32,557 bases of DNA from Desulfobacteraceae bacterium. Its GTDB lineage: Bacteria; Desulfobacterota; Desulfobacteria; Desulfobacterales; Desulfobacteraceae. Shown here in pieces: positions 22,341 to 31,069 of the stretch. The DNA is taken from assembly GCA_024226935.1 (NCBI GenBank), contig JAAELK010000151.1, positions 1 to 32,557 of the forward strand. The letters are read 5' to 3'. The notes beneath the pieces were generated by a model. That model saw only the letters and a program-made list of their open reading frames with translations, was not told the origin of the DNA and did not search any database. The stretch's first letter is position 1, and each line of letters starts with the position of its first letter. The position numbers were made by a program, and so were the translations under genes.

Positions 22341-23408
22341 ATGAGTATTAAAAGCCTTTATGATGATTTGCAAGTCTTTATGGATAAGCTTCCCAGCGGT
22401 TATCCAAAAACAGAGTCCGGAGTTGAAATTAGAATACTTAAAAAGCTTTTTACACCTGAACAAGCTAAATTATTCATGAAACTTACTTTGGAGCCGGAGA
22501 CTGTTGAAAATATAGCAAAAACGATTGGTTTGGAACCATTATTATTGGAACCAAAACTTGAAAAAATGGCATTCAAAGGTTTGATATTCAGGGAACGAAA
22601 AGACGATGAAGTCTATTATAAAGCTTTTCAGTTCATAATTGGGATATATGAATTCCAGTTAAATACAATTGATAAAGAACTTGCTCAAATGATTGAAGAA
22701 TATTTGCCCCATTATGGGATGGCACTTGTGATGGCTGGAGTTAAAACAAAACAATTAAGAGTGGCACCGGTTAGTTCAGCAATTGATACTGCATCTCCTG
22801 TTGCCAGCTATAATATGATCCGGGAACAATTAAAAAACCAGGAACTGATTGCCATACAAAATTGCATCTGTAGAAAAGAACAGGGACTTTTGGGGAAACA
22901 CTGTGATTATCCCCATGAAAGTTGCTTTTCTTTTGGCAATTTCGCACAATATTATATTGAAAATAAAATGGCTAGAAAAATAGATCTTCAAGAAGCAATG
23001 AAGATCCTTGACATAGCAGAGGAATCAGGTTTAATTCTTTCTCCAAGCAATTCAAAGGACATGGTTTGCATATGTTGTTGTTGCCCATGTTGTTGCCCAG
23101 CCGTTAAATATTCAAAATTATTCCCGGAACCGGTTAAAAATTTTAAAACATTTTACCAGGCTGAAATTGACCCTGAAAGTTGCACTTCATGTCAAGAATG
23201 CTTTGAACGTTGCCCAATGGAAGCAATTCAAGAAGGTGATGGAACTTCAAAAATAAAGAAAACCCATTGTATTGGATGTGGTCTTTGCGTCTCTGTATGT
23301 CCTGAAGATGCTATTTCTTTACAACCTCTTTCGGGTGTTGAAGATCCACCGGAATTTATGGAAGATACTTTTCAACAAATTAAAAAAGAACGCAATATTC
23401 AGGGATAG
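22341..23408 (+). CDS. Cysteine-rich 4Fe-4S protein with N-terminal winged-helix-like region
   Basis: A 355-residue cytoplasmic protein with three visible regions. Residues ~30-100 look like a winged helix-turn-helix (FTPEQAKLFMKL, ENIAKTIGLEP, KMAFKGLIFRERKDDEVYY). A middle region carries spaced cysteines (CICRKEQG, HCDYPHESCFSFG) and an extraordinary run CICCCCPCCCP near 243-253, able to hold one or more metal clusters. The C terminus is a double [4Fe-4S] ferredoxin, CTSCQECFERCP and CIGCGLCVSVCP (~278-320). This resembles a family of ferredoxin-type proteins found in anaerobes whose function is not established; DNA binding is only suggested. GGAG precedes ATG at good spacing. An FAD oxidoreductase gene starts 47 bp downstream, a possible redox partner. 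Confidence 0.8.
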   Translation: MSIKSLYDDLQVFMDKLPSGYPKTESGVEIRILKKLFTPEQAKLFMKLTLEPETVENIAKTIGLEPLLLEPKLEKMAFKGLIFRERKDDEVYYKAFQFIIGIYEFQLNTIDKELAQMIEEYLPHYGMALVMAGVKTKQLRVAPVSSAIDTASPVASYNMIREQLKNQELIAIQNCICRKEQGLLGKHCDYPHESCFSFGNFAQYYIENKMARKIDLQEAMKILDIAEESGLILSPSNSKDMVCICCCCPCCCPAVKYSKLFPEPVKNFKTFYQAEIDPESCTSCQECFERCPMEAIQEGDGTSKIKKTHCIGCGLCVSVCPEDAISLQPLSGVEDPPEFMEDTFQQIKKERNIQG

Positions 23409-23455
23409 TACGATATATTATATTTTCCCCCATGATCTGTTTTTGAAGGTGGCAT

Positions 23456-24682
23456 ATGAAAGCGCGTATTGCGATTGTCGGCGGTGGAATAGCAGGATTA
23501 ACAACAGGATATTTACTTGACAATAAATATGGGATAACACTTTTTGAAAAATCAAATAGAATCGGAGGCAACGCCTATACTTACACCACGCAGCAAGGAG
23601 AAGATGTCGAGCTTGGCGTTGCGATTTTTACCAAAACCCATTATACAAACTTTTTCAAGATTCTTTCCCGTTTACATGTTGAAACAAGATGGATTCCAGG
23701 TTTTTATCTAAGCTTTCATAATCTTGATACAAAAAATGGATTATATATAACTCCCAGTCTCAAAGGGCTGGCCGCACAGCAATATGAACTATTCAAGCCT
23801 AAGCACATTAAAACTATTATATCCGTATTAACCGGACTGAAAAAAGCGAAAAAATTATTAAAGAAGGGAAAGCTTGACGGATTGACTTTAAGGGAAGGAT
23901 TGGCACGTATTCCCCAGCTTAATGGGAATTCAAAAATAATCTTTTTAAGTTCGCTATGCTTGATTTCGTCAATGAGCGGTGAAGAGGTTCTTGATTCCCC
24001 GGCTAAATTTTTCGTAAATAACCTTGATGAGCATAATTTTTTTTCAGCGAAAGTATTGTTCTCTTTGCGCATAATGAAAAATAAGACAAGAAGTTATATT
24101 GAATCCATATCTGCCGGCTTTAAAAATAAAATTGTTTACAATTCTAAGATTAAAAAAGTAACCAGGAATGAAAAAAAAGTTGTCATTACAATGGAAAACG
24201 ATGAGAAATTTTTTTTCGACAAAGTCGTATTTGCCTGTCATGCCGATCAAGCCATAAAGTTGTTGGAAGATCCTACAGAAAATGAAAAAAAACTTTTAGG
24301 ATCCTGGAAATATAAAGATGGTGATATTCTTTTGCATTCGGATTATTCAAGTTTTCCCAAAAAAAGATTAATGGGATTATTCACCTGCCTTTATAAAAAG
24401 GAAGGCGAGCATTTTGAAACTTCCGTGAACGGTTTTGCCGCCAGGAACCTCATTGTTGCCCAACACCCGAATTATCCTATTAACAAAGATTTAGTAAAAT
24501 TTAAAACCGTCTTACGAACCCCGATTTTCGACTATAATTCCATTCCAACGATTAAACAATTGCCTTCTTTAAATGGAATTAAAAATTCATATTATTGCGG
24601 CAGTCATTTCGGATATGGACTTCATGAAGACGCGGTAAATTCCGCTATGGAGGTGGCGAAACAACTGGGTGTTAACTTCTGA
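23456..24682 (+). CDS. FAD-dependent oxidoreductase (predicted NAD/FAD-binding, amine-oxidase-like)
   Basis: A 408-residue flavoprotein. The N terminus carries the dinucleotide fold with RIAIVGGGIAGLTTGYLL (4-21) and the FAD-ribose Glu in ITLFEKSNRIGGNAYTY (~30-46). The C terminus has the second FAD contact (YYCGSHFGYGLHEDAVNSAM). The arrangement and length fit COG2907-type predicted oxidoreductases, related to amine oxidases and desaturases; the substrate is unknown. Members of that family often sit beside cyclopropane fatty-acid genes, but here the neighbour is a ferredoxin-like protein 47 bp upstream, which may supply electrons. AAGGTGG precedes ATG by four bases. The downstream gene is convergent, 35 bp away. 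Confidence 0.8.
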   Translation: MKARIAIVGGGIAGLTTGYLLDNKYGITLFEKSNRIGGNAYTYTTQQGEDVELGVAIFTKTHYTNFFKILSRLHVETRWIPGFYLSFHNLDTKNGLYITPSLKGLAAQQYELFKPKHIKTIISVLTGLKKAKKLLKKGKLDGLTLREGLARIPQLNGNSKIIFLSSLCLISSMSGEEVLDSPAKFFVNNLDEHNFFSAKVLFSLRIMKNKTRSYIESISAGFKNKIVYNSKIKKVTRNEKKVVITMENDEKFFFDKVVFACHADQAIKLLEDPTENEKKLLGSWKYKDGDILLHSDYSSFPKKRLMGLFTCLYKKEGEHFETSVNGFAARNLIVAQHPNYPINKDLVKFKTVLRTPIFDYNSIPTIKQLPSLNGIKNSYYCGSHFGYGLHEDAVNSAMEVAKQLGVNF

Positions 24683-24717
24683 TTTTTTTGCCGGGGTGTT
24701 GCAATTGATTAATAAAA

Positions 24718-25083
24718 TTATGTATTTTTTAAGAATTCAATGGCTGAATCCTGGTGTTCGGTTGAGAAACACTTTATTTCAACACTCTTAAATATCTTGT
24801 CTTCAATGCTGACAATATTTTCCACCCATTTTTTGTCGGTTATGACGGCTACTTTATTTATATTGGACATTCCAACTTCATATAGATATTTGAACTCTTC
24901 AATTAATGCAGCTATTTCGATACCCTTAAATGACTCGATTACCTCCAGAATAACAATATTACCGTGGCTGTGAATCTTTTTTTTTGCATTGGAAAGAACC
25001 AGGGCCATATCTTTTTCAGTGATTTTTCCAGACATGCGAAAAGCAACGGCATTATCGATCCCAATTTCTATCATTTCTAACAT
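24718..25083 (-). CDS. SpoIIAA-like (STAS-fold) protein
   Basis: A 121-residue cytoplasmic protein of the SpoIIAA-like/DUF3478 type, a STAS-related alpha/beta fold. Typical features are the beginning LEMIEIGIDNAVAFRMSGKITEKD, the central ILEVIESFKGIEIAALIEEFKY, and VAVITDKKWVENIVSIEDKIF near residues 77-97. These proteins are thought to bind small hydrophobic ligands or partners; no catalytic residues are known. The start is secure: GGAGG lies four bases upstream of ATG on the reverse strand. It is a single gene, convergent with the oxidoreductase and divergent from the CAP/PKD gene. Confidence 0.8.
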   Translation of the reverse strand: MLEMIEIGIDNAVAFRMSGKITEKDMALVLSNAKKKIHSHGNIVILEVIESFKGIEIAALIEEFKYLYEVGMSNINKVAVITDKKWVENIVSIEDKIFKSVEIKCFSTEHQDSAIEFLKNT

Positions 25084-25194
25084 AAATACCTCCTTGATTT
25101 GTATCTATTCACATAAAAATCCATAACAGCAATTATTAAGTCTGTAAAGGAATTTAAAAATTAACTTACTATCTTCCTAAATTGAATTTTTATT

Positions 25195-25427
25195 TTATTT
25201 GAAGTGTTTAGGGTATTTTGATGCTGATGACGATTTTCCCGCATCTGCAACGTGTTTGTATTCAAATAATGCACGGTTATTTTTACCCATGGATGGTCTT
25301 GCCGATGTAGGGGAATATTGTTCGGCCAGTTGCTGGTGGTTGTCGAATTTTTCCTGTGAAATTTCCTTGGCCGGGTCTTTTCCCTATCAATTTATTTTTT
25401 CACCAGGTACATTTGGCGCAAAATGAC
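25195..25427 (-). pseudogene. Decayed gene remnant interrupted by tandem stops
   Basis: One reverse-strand frame reads protein-like sequence through the whole stretch: SGHFAPNVPGEKIN, then TGA-TAG (25384-25389), then GKDPAKEISQEKFDNHQQLA and MGKNNRALFEYKHVADAG, to a TAA at 25195-25197. The charged, non-repetitive composition on both sides of the double stop, and the lack of any start codon or ribosome binding site, suggest the end of a broken gene. The opposite strand is open too (75 codons from 25199, TTG start) but has no ribosome binding site and reads less like a protein. The family is not recognised. Confidence 0.3.
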
Positions 25428-25470
25428 CTGAAAAAACAACTAGAAAAGATTACTTGATATTTATCAATAG

Positions 25471-25507
25471 AAAATCGATATCTGTCCATAATAAATCGAT
25501 TTTTTTT
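25471..25507 (+). other. A+T-rich hairpin with U-run
   Basis: AAAATCGAT (25471-25479) pairs with ATCGATTTT (25495-25503), followed by more T. It is terminator-like in the forward sense, but no forward gene ends nearby. The remainder of the gap (25508-25748) shows only the ribosome binding site of the next gene. Confidence 0.3.
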
Positions 25508-25748
25508 ACCCTTTTTCGGAGGCATTAAATGAATTAAAAAATATCCGGCTGATTAGCAGCCAAATTCTACCTCAATTGAGTTTTTTTATCCGGTTTCCAG
25601 CGCCTTGACGCAATTATCCAACTACACCGGGAGAACTTCAAGACTCTTTACCCCTTTGTCAGGTTGAAAGCAAATAATCTGAACATAACGTCAATAATGG
25701 TTTTCATCAATTACAACACTTTCATTAATGGAAAGGAGCTTTTTAAAG

Positions 25749-28343
25749 ATGGATAGAAATGGAAAAAAAGTTTGGTTCAATATGAAAAGTAGGTTGACAA
25801 TATTTTCTTTGGCAATGGTTATTCTTGGGCTGTTTGTCTTCCAACCCTTTTTTATGATGTCAAATACCGGGGTTGCCCATGGAGTTGAAGTGCTTGAGTT
25901 AACTATGGAGCAAAAGCGGGCAATCCTTGATGCCCACAATGAATTCCGGAGAAAGTGTGCCAACGGAGAGTCAGGGGGTGATGAAGGTGAGAACAGTCCA
26001 AAAACTGCCGCTAATATGCAGTATATGTTCTGGGATGAAGCCCTTGAAGAGATGGCCAAAAAAAGAGCTGCTAATTGCTATGCAGGGCATTTTGGAGGAT
26101 TCGGACAAATTCAGGATGATTTTGACGATGTGAAAGATGGTTTAAGTTTCACACCCACTGGCCTTCCGGCTGGTGAAAATGTAGCTCTTTATAAGAATGT
26201 ATCAGATCCATATGACCCGGACGTATGGGCGTCGGCCGTTGAAGCCTGGTACGATGAAAGTGATCTTTATGATTGGGAAACCAACACCTGCTATGCAGAT
26301 ACCTGTGGTCACTGGGCACAGGTATGCTCCGGCGAAACCCGTTATGTGGGGTGTGCGGTTTCAAAATGTCCGGACGGTATTATAGGGGACAGTTCATATG
26401 ATAATGGCGGCTATGTTGTTACCTGTAACTACTGGCCATCGGTTAACTTAGGCCAACTGCCTTTCCATAATGGTTTTGGCTATAATATCTGTTACATATG
26501 CCGATCAATGGATACAAGTGCCTGCAGTGATAATATGTGTAAAGGCGGGAAAAACTCAAAATGGCACCCCTCGGGAATGATTGATGAAACAATAGATTTA
26601 TGTACCGACGGCCTTGGCAGAAAGATAAAACCCTGCTATCCGCCACCGGAAGCAAATGCCAGAAAATCTACATCTAAAGGTTCAGCACCTCTGACGGTTT
26701 ACTTTCATGGAAACTACTCAAGTGACAGATATAATGACATTGTTTCCTATATCTGGGATTTTGGTGATGGCACAACAGACTACGAACGGATAACCAAACA
26801 TACCTATACAAGCCCTGGAACCTACCCTGTAACCCTTACTGTAATTAATAATTCCCATCAGATTGCCATAGAAAGCAGTTATCCTGATATTATTGTCCAG
26901 GGAAGCGGGAATAAAGCGCCCACCATAGTCATAGACCACCCATATCAATTTGTTGAAAAATCAACTATTACACTTGATGCGTCAAAATCGGCTGATTCTG
27001 ACGGCTCCATCGTTACATGGCAGTGGCAGCAAATCAACGGCCCGAAGGTTATAATGGACAGTCAGAATACGGCAACACCATCATTTACGGCACCTGATAC
27101 CAGCCTGGTTAAAGAAGCCCTCACATTCAAACTCACCATCACGGATAATAACGGCGCATCCACATCAAAAACAATCCTTTTGTGGATTGATGATTCCATT
27201 GCAAATAATAAATTAAACCAGCCGCCCATTGCAGAATTTAACCTGTCAACTGCATATGGTAATGCACCACTCACAATTTTTTTTAATGCATCTGCCTCCA
27301 GTGACCTCGACGGCACAATAGCATCTTATGTATGGGATTTCGGAAACGGTGAGACCGGCACCGGTGAAACCACAAACCATACATTTACAACCCCAGGCAC
27401 CTACGTGATTTATCTGACGGTCACTGATAATGATGGGGATACCCACGCCACAATCAAAACCCTTACGGTTTTGGACCAATTTGATACAAATAACCGGCCT
27501 GTAGCAAAATTGATACCTTCCGAAAGAATCCATAAAGGAATTCCGGCAACATTGACCTTTAGCGCCTCCCAATCTTTTGATCCTGACGGCTCAATCGTAA
27601 GCTATGAATGGGGTTTTGGTGACGGACAGACAGGCACCGGAAAAAACGTAAGTCATACCTATACAAACAAACAGACATATCTTGTCACCCTTGTCGTCAC
27701 AGACGACAAAGGTGCCATAAACTGGGTATATGACTATATCTATATCAGCAACGCTAATCCCATTGCTTCATTCACCCCATCCCAATTCAACGGTGAAGCA
27801 CCACTCACAATAAATTTTGATGCTTCGGCTTCTTGGGATAAAGACGGATCAATCTCTTCCTATAAATGGGATTTTGGTAATTCTAATACAGCCAGCGGTA
27901 AGACCGCAAGCTACACCTATACCGATAATGGCACCTTTATAGTAAAACTGACGGTAAGGGACAACGATCAAGTTTCAAACAATGTCACCAAGACCATTAC
28001 AGTGTCTGATACCCCGCCGGAAAACCAGTCTCCACTGGCCCGTTTCCTTTTCTATACCTATAAAGGTCCAGGATCATTATCCATTACACTGGATGCCTCT
28101 TTTTCAAACGATCCGGACGGAGCCATTACAACTTATGACTGGGATTTTGGCGACGGGGAAACCGGCAGCGGTTTATTTCCTGGTCATACATTTACCAATG
28201 CAGGCACCTACGCTGTAAAACTGACGGTAACAGACAATCATGGTGCCACTGACGCAACTATTTCAAATATTACAGTCCAAGAGCCTGTAATCCTCAACAG
28301 GGCCTCCACAGCAGCATTTACGCTATCTGTAACCTCAGAATAG
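25749..28343 (+). CDS. Secreted CAP/SCP-domain protein with six PKD-type domains
   Basis: An 864-residue exported protein. ATG 25749 is chosen over 25728 because AAAGGAGC lies between them. A hydrophobic signal (LTIFSLAMVILGLFVFQPFF) is followed by a cysteine-rich CAP domain (~45-245) with the signature GHWAQVCSGETRYVGCA and VVTCNYWPSVNLGQ. About six immunoglobulin-like PKD domains follow. Five have the WDFGDG-type core (IWDFGDGTT, VWDFGNGET, EWGFGDGQT, KWDFGNSNT, DWDFGDGET) with HTYT/HTFT and LTVTDN strands; the second lacks it (WQWQQINGP). CAP proteins act extracellularly, some binding sterols or lipids or having protease-like activity; PKD domains mediate adhesion or spacing. No sortase or other anchor is seen. 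The gene ends at TAG inside a seventh PKD domain (AAFTLSVTSE), and the reading frame continues recognisably after it. Confidence 0.85.
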   Translation: MDRNGKKVWFNMKSRLTIFSLAMVILGLFVFQPFFMMSNTGVAHGVEVLELTMEQKRAILDAHNEFRRKCANGESGGDEGENSPKTAANMQYMFWDEALEEMAKKRAANCYAGHFGGFGQIQDDFDDVKDGLSFTPTGLPAGENVALYKNVSDPYDPDVWASAVEAWYDESDLYDWETNTCYADTCGHWAQVCSGETRYVGCAVSKCPDGIIGDSSYDNGGYVVTCNYWPSVNLGQLPFHNGFGYNICYICRSMDTSACSDNMCKGGKNSKWHPSGMIDETIDLCTDGLGRKIKPCYPPPEANARKSTSKGSAPLTVYFHGNYSSDRYNDIVSYIWDFGDGTTDYERITKHTYTSPGTYPVTLTVINNSHQIAIESSYPDIIVQGSGNKAPTIVIDHPYQFVEKSTITLDASKSADSDGSIVTWQWQQINGPKVIMDSQNTATPSFTAPDTSLVKEALTFKLTITDNNGASTSKTILLWIDDSIANNKLNQPPIAEFNLSTAYGNAPLTIFFNASASSDLDGTIASYVWDFGNGETGTGETTNHTFTTPGTYVIYLTVTDNDGDTHATIKTLTVLDQFDTNNRPVAKLIPSERIHKGIPATLTFSASQSFDPDGSIVSYEWGFGDGQTGTGKNVSHTYTNKQTYLVTLVVTDDKGAINWVYDYIYISNANPIASFTPSQFNGEAPLTINFDASASWDKDGSISSYKWDFGNSNTASGKTASYTYTDNGTFIVKLTVRDNDQVSNNVTKTITVSDTPPENQSPLARFLFYTYKGPGSLSITLDASFSNDPDGAITTYDWDFGDGETGSGLFPGHTFTNAGTYAVKLTVTDNHGATDATISNITVQEPVILNRASTAAFTLSVTSE

Positions 28344-28475
28344 GCACTGTTAATTGTTGAGTTTAATGTATCTGCCTCAACGGGTTTGGATGGTAATTCA
28401 GCAAATGAGTCCGACTATGGTTGTTTCATTAGGTACCCTGTAAGAAATATTATGAACGATGTGAGGCGAAATTGA
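28344..28475 (+). pseudogene. Remnant of a seventh PKD domain after an in-frame TAG
   Basis: Directly after the TAG (28341-28343) the same frame continues for 43 codons to TGA 28473. It begins ALLIVEFNVSASTGLDGNSA, matching the PKD start APLTIFFNASASSDLDGTIA found earlier in the protein, then loses similarity before the WDFG core. The seventh domain is therefore both stopped and truncated. Confidence 0.6.
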
Positions 28476-28496
28476 TTCGTTTCACATCGTTTTTTT
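28455..28496 (+). terminator. Intrinsic terminator after the CAP/PKD gene
   Basis: AACGATGTGA (28455-28464) pairs perfectly with TCACATCGTT (28482-28491), and CGAA/TTCG can extend the stem inward. The T-run (28490-28496) follows at once. This is a strong Rho-independent terminator in the forward sense. Confidence 0.85.
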
Positions 28497-28627
28497 GAAC
28501 CCGGTGATATGGCCAATCGCCATGCTATGCCTTTAGTTGTAGGGGCCTCTAATATGATGTTAAACAAATGTATAGGCTTTTTTAAATTAATGGATATTTA
28601 ACGGATTTCGATCATTGAATTGGATTG

Positions 28628-29740
28628 TTATTTCTTAGCATCATTACTGCTGAATCTATGAAAATTAAAAGGCATTCTGCGATATGTGGAAATCCTACAT
28701 TTTTTATGATTTTTGCATCTAAAATCAAAAAGAAACTTGTCTTTTGTTTTAATTGCAATAAAATCATCAATTGGTCGACTATTACTATTATACTGTTTTT
28801 GTCCAAAAGCTGAATTATTACTCCTTGAATAGGATTTGGATTCGCCAAATCTCCCGTCACACCAAAAAGCGTAATTATCTGCAATAAGGTTATCTGGCTC
28901 TGCAGATGCTAATCCGGCACTGATAACAAGCTGAAGATTAACATTGCTTTGCCACTGGTTTGGTGGCGATTGAATAAGCCTTCCTCTATAATGATCCAGA
29001 CATATTTCAACTCCAAATTTTATGCCGCAATACTCAAAAATACAATTACCATCATAATTTCGTTTTTGCCTCTCTTTTCCAGGTGCAGAAAGTGATACAG
29101 AAGCCATATGGTTTACTTTCCCAAAAAAATCATAATTACTGAGAAGATCTTTCATCACAATGAATATATCATGTTTGATTGGGAATAGCTTATTTTGTAA
29201 AGGCGGTTTAAATAGTTTCTGACTGGGAGGTCCTCCAGAATGAATTATACAGATATTATAAATTTCTTTATTATTGGTTTTGTCAGTAGAATAAAAAACA
29301 GCAGTTCCAAATACAAACAGCCAGTCTAGTAATGAAATATTTCCTGGTAGACAAACTGTTAAGGCCTTCAGTTTTTTGATGAGGTATTCAGAAAGTTCTA
29401 TCGGATATGCACCGTTTTTTCCCCTGAAAAAAAATTCCGGCATAGCAAAAATTTTAAGGCATTTCTTATTTTTATCTGCTCTGCGGTAAGCCTTCTTCAT
29501 ACATCTTTTTAAAAAATCAATTCTGGCATCTATATCGTTTTTATCATCTTCCAGCCCCATATATCTTCCTTTTGTAAAATCATCGTTTGTCCATTGAGGT
29601 TGAGAGGGAAGATTTAAAGCTATAAATTGGCAACTGTTAAACATGTCCATAATAATTTCCTTAATCATTCTTAATGTGGATATTGTATTCAACAACGAGT
29701 CTCTGTTCACTTTTTGATTGAGATTATCTTTTTTTTTCAC
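28628..29740 (-). CDS. Nitrilase-superfamily (carbon-nitrogen hydrolase-like) protein
   Basis: A 370-residue protein of nitrilase fold. Elements of the Glu-Lys-Cys triad can be placed: Glu in FAMPEFFFRG (~100-109), the nucleophile Cys in FGVEICLDHYRGRL (~247-260), and a Lys candidate in SQKLFKPP or NKLFPIKHD. The body is divergent and rich in Lys/Asn, and the typical spacing is stretched, so amidase, nitrilase or N-acyltransferase activity cannot be chosen and the enzyme could be inactive. The start is uncertain: GTG 29740 gives the longest frame but has no ribosome binding site, while ATG 29650 (MDMFNSCQF) has AAGGA at good spacing and is likely the true start. It converges with the CAP/PKD gene; the codon character is A+T-rich, hinting at acquisition. 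Confidence 0.6.
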   Translation of the reverse strand: MKKKDNLNQKVNRDSLLNTISTLRMIKEIIMDMFNSCQFIALNLPSQPQWTNDDFTKGRYMGLEDDKNDIDARIDFLKRCMKKAYRRADKNKKCLKIFAMPEFFFRGKNGAYPIELSEYLIKKLKALTVCLPGNISLLDWLFVFGTAVFYSTDKTNNKEIYNICIIHSGGPPSQKLFKPPLQNKLFPIKHDIFIVMKDLLSNYDFFGKVNHMASVSLSAPGKERQKRNYDGNCIFEYCGIKFGVEICLDHYRGRLIQSPPNQWQSNVNLQLVISAGLASAEPDNLIADNYAFWCDGRFGESKSYSRSNNSAFGQKQYNSNSRPIDDFIAIKTKDKFLFDFRCKNHKKCRISTYRRMPFNFHRFSSNDAKK

Positions 29741-29964
29741 AAAGACGTCAAACGTTCTTTCACGAAACTACGATGTTTTTTGTGGATAAATATTTTTTAA
29801 AAAACCGCCGTTTTACTTGCGATGTGCCTGATAAATTTAAACGTTTCATCATTATACACAACTTTTAAGGAGTGTCTCTCTTCCCATTTTTTTCTTGTTA
29901 TTTTTGCCTCTTAAGTTTACATGTTGTTTGGCAATGACAATATGAAATGATGAGGTCTTTTCTT

Positions 29965-30669
29965 ATGCCCCACGAGTTCCAGATTTTTCTAACACTATCC
30001 CAGGCCATTGATGCTGTTGCAGCTGATTTCGGGCAGTATGGTCCCCAACCCGATCTGTTTCATAAAGTCGGCCCTTTGATTTTGGGAAATGATTTTAAAA
30101 CCGGTATTTTTAATGGGGTCAAAAGGGCATGGGTTCGTCCGAATAGTAACCAGCCCTTTACACCGGTGGATGATACCGCCTTGGGTTTTTATTTTATTCA
30201 TCTGCTTGAGACTTTTGAAAAAGATGCGGCAACTATAGCCCAGATATGCGCTCTGGTTTTTCAAACATCTGTCATGTCAGGTGTGGGTGAGGGAAGATCC
30301 GGAGTATGGATTGACAGCCATATGAACGAGTTTGTCTGTAAAAAATGCGGAAATTGCTGCAGCCAACTGGGAAATGCGTGCCTCCGGGAAGACCGGCAAT
30401 TATGGGAGCGCCTTGGACGCAGTGATATCTTATTTTGGGTGAAAGAGGAACAATTGGACGCAGGAGAGATCCAATACCGGATTTGGATTGATCCACAGAC
30501 GGGAAAACCGGCAGAATCATGCCCGTTTCTTGCTAAGCAGCCAGGCAATGGCACATTTTACTGCACTATTCAGGCAGTCAAGCCCATGGTGTGTTGGGAA
30601 TATCCCTTTACAAAAAAACATGCCCAGCATACTGGATGCAGGGGCTTTGAAGTCAATGACCGGAATTGA
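29965..30669 (+). CDS. YkgJ-family cysteine-cluster (CxxCxxCC) protein
   Basis: A 234-residue protein with the metal-binding signature of the YkgJ/UPF0153 family: CKKCGNCC near residues 126-133, a further Cys in NACLRED, CPFL (~187), FYCTIQ, then KPMVCWEYPF and a last Cys (GCRGFE). Together these could bind zinc or an Fe-S cluster. The N-terminal half (~1-110) is helical and unassigned. Function is unknown. The frame is open from 29947, but ATG 29965 (MPHEFQIF) has GAGGT at correct spacing and is chosen. It is a single gene, divergent from the nitrilase-like gene; the 224-bp gap upstream holds no other recognised element. Confidence 0.75.
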   Translation: MPHEFQIFLTLSQAIDAVAADFGQYGPQPDLFHKVGPLILGNDFKTGIFNGVKRAWVRPNSNQPFTPVDDTALGFYFIHLLETFEKDAATIAQICALVFQTSVMSGVGEGRSGVWIDSHMNEFVCKKCGNCCSQLGNACLREDRQLWERLGRSDILFWVKEEQLDAGEIQYRIWIDPQTGKPAESCPFLAKQPGNGTFYCTIQAVKPMVCWEYPFTKKHAQHTGCRGFEVNDRN

Positions 30670-31069
30670 TTTTTGTTGATATTTTTGTACTGGATATTCA
30701 ATTTTCCCCCAAGCTATCTGCTCCATTGTGACACATACTGCCAACGTTGATAGATACAGGTTGTTTGCTCATAAGGCTTGCGAACACGCATTATAAGTCG
30801 GTTTGAGTTTTCAGACGAAGGGCTTGTGGGGTGAGTACCAGCCATATTTGTGTCGTCACAACAAGTTGTGTCATTGTCGGGTTAAGAGCATATTTCAATG
30901 ATATGAAAAATTACTATATTTTGCTTGACAAAAAGTAAAGTCTTGTTCTACTGTGCCCCTGTTGCATTTCGTCTAAGGTTCTTGGTTTTGTTCTTTTTGG
31001 CTCTGGTCACAGACCTAATCGAATAATAAATAGGGAATAAGTAACAATTTAAGAAAGGAAAACACGAAC
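30670..31069. other. Gap upstream of the carbonic anhydrase gene
   Basis: No gene is supported. TTGACA (30925-30930) could be a -35, but the -10 region (TACTGT, 30949-30954) is poor. A perfect dyad CACAAC-AA-GTTGTG (30857-30870) might be a weak regulator site. The ribosome binding site AAAGGA (31054-31059) belongs to the next gene. Confidence 0.35.

Noticed and set aside
25199-25426. Forward 75-codon ORF in the gap before the CAP/PKD gene
   Set aside because: TTG start without ribosome binding site; the opposite strand reads more like a decayed protein.
28341-28343. TAG as a pyrrolysine codon in the PKD protein
   Set aside because: TAG is the normal stop of hdrA, thiP, the FdhB-like gene and others here, and the sequence after it loses PKD similarity quickly.
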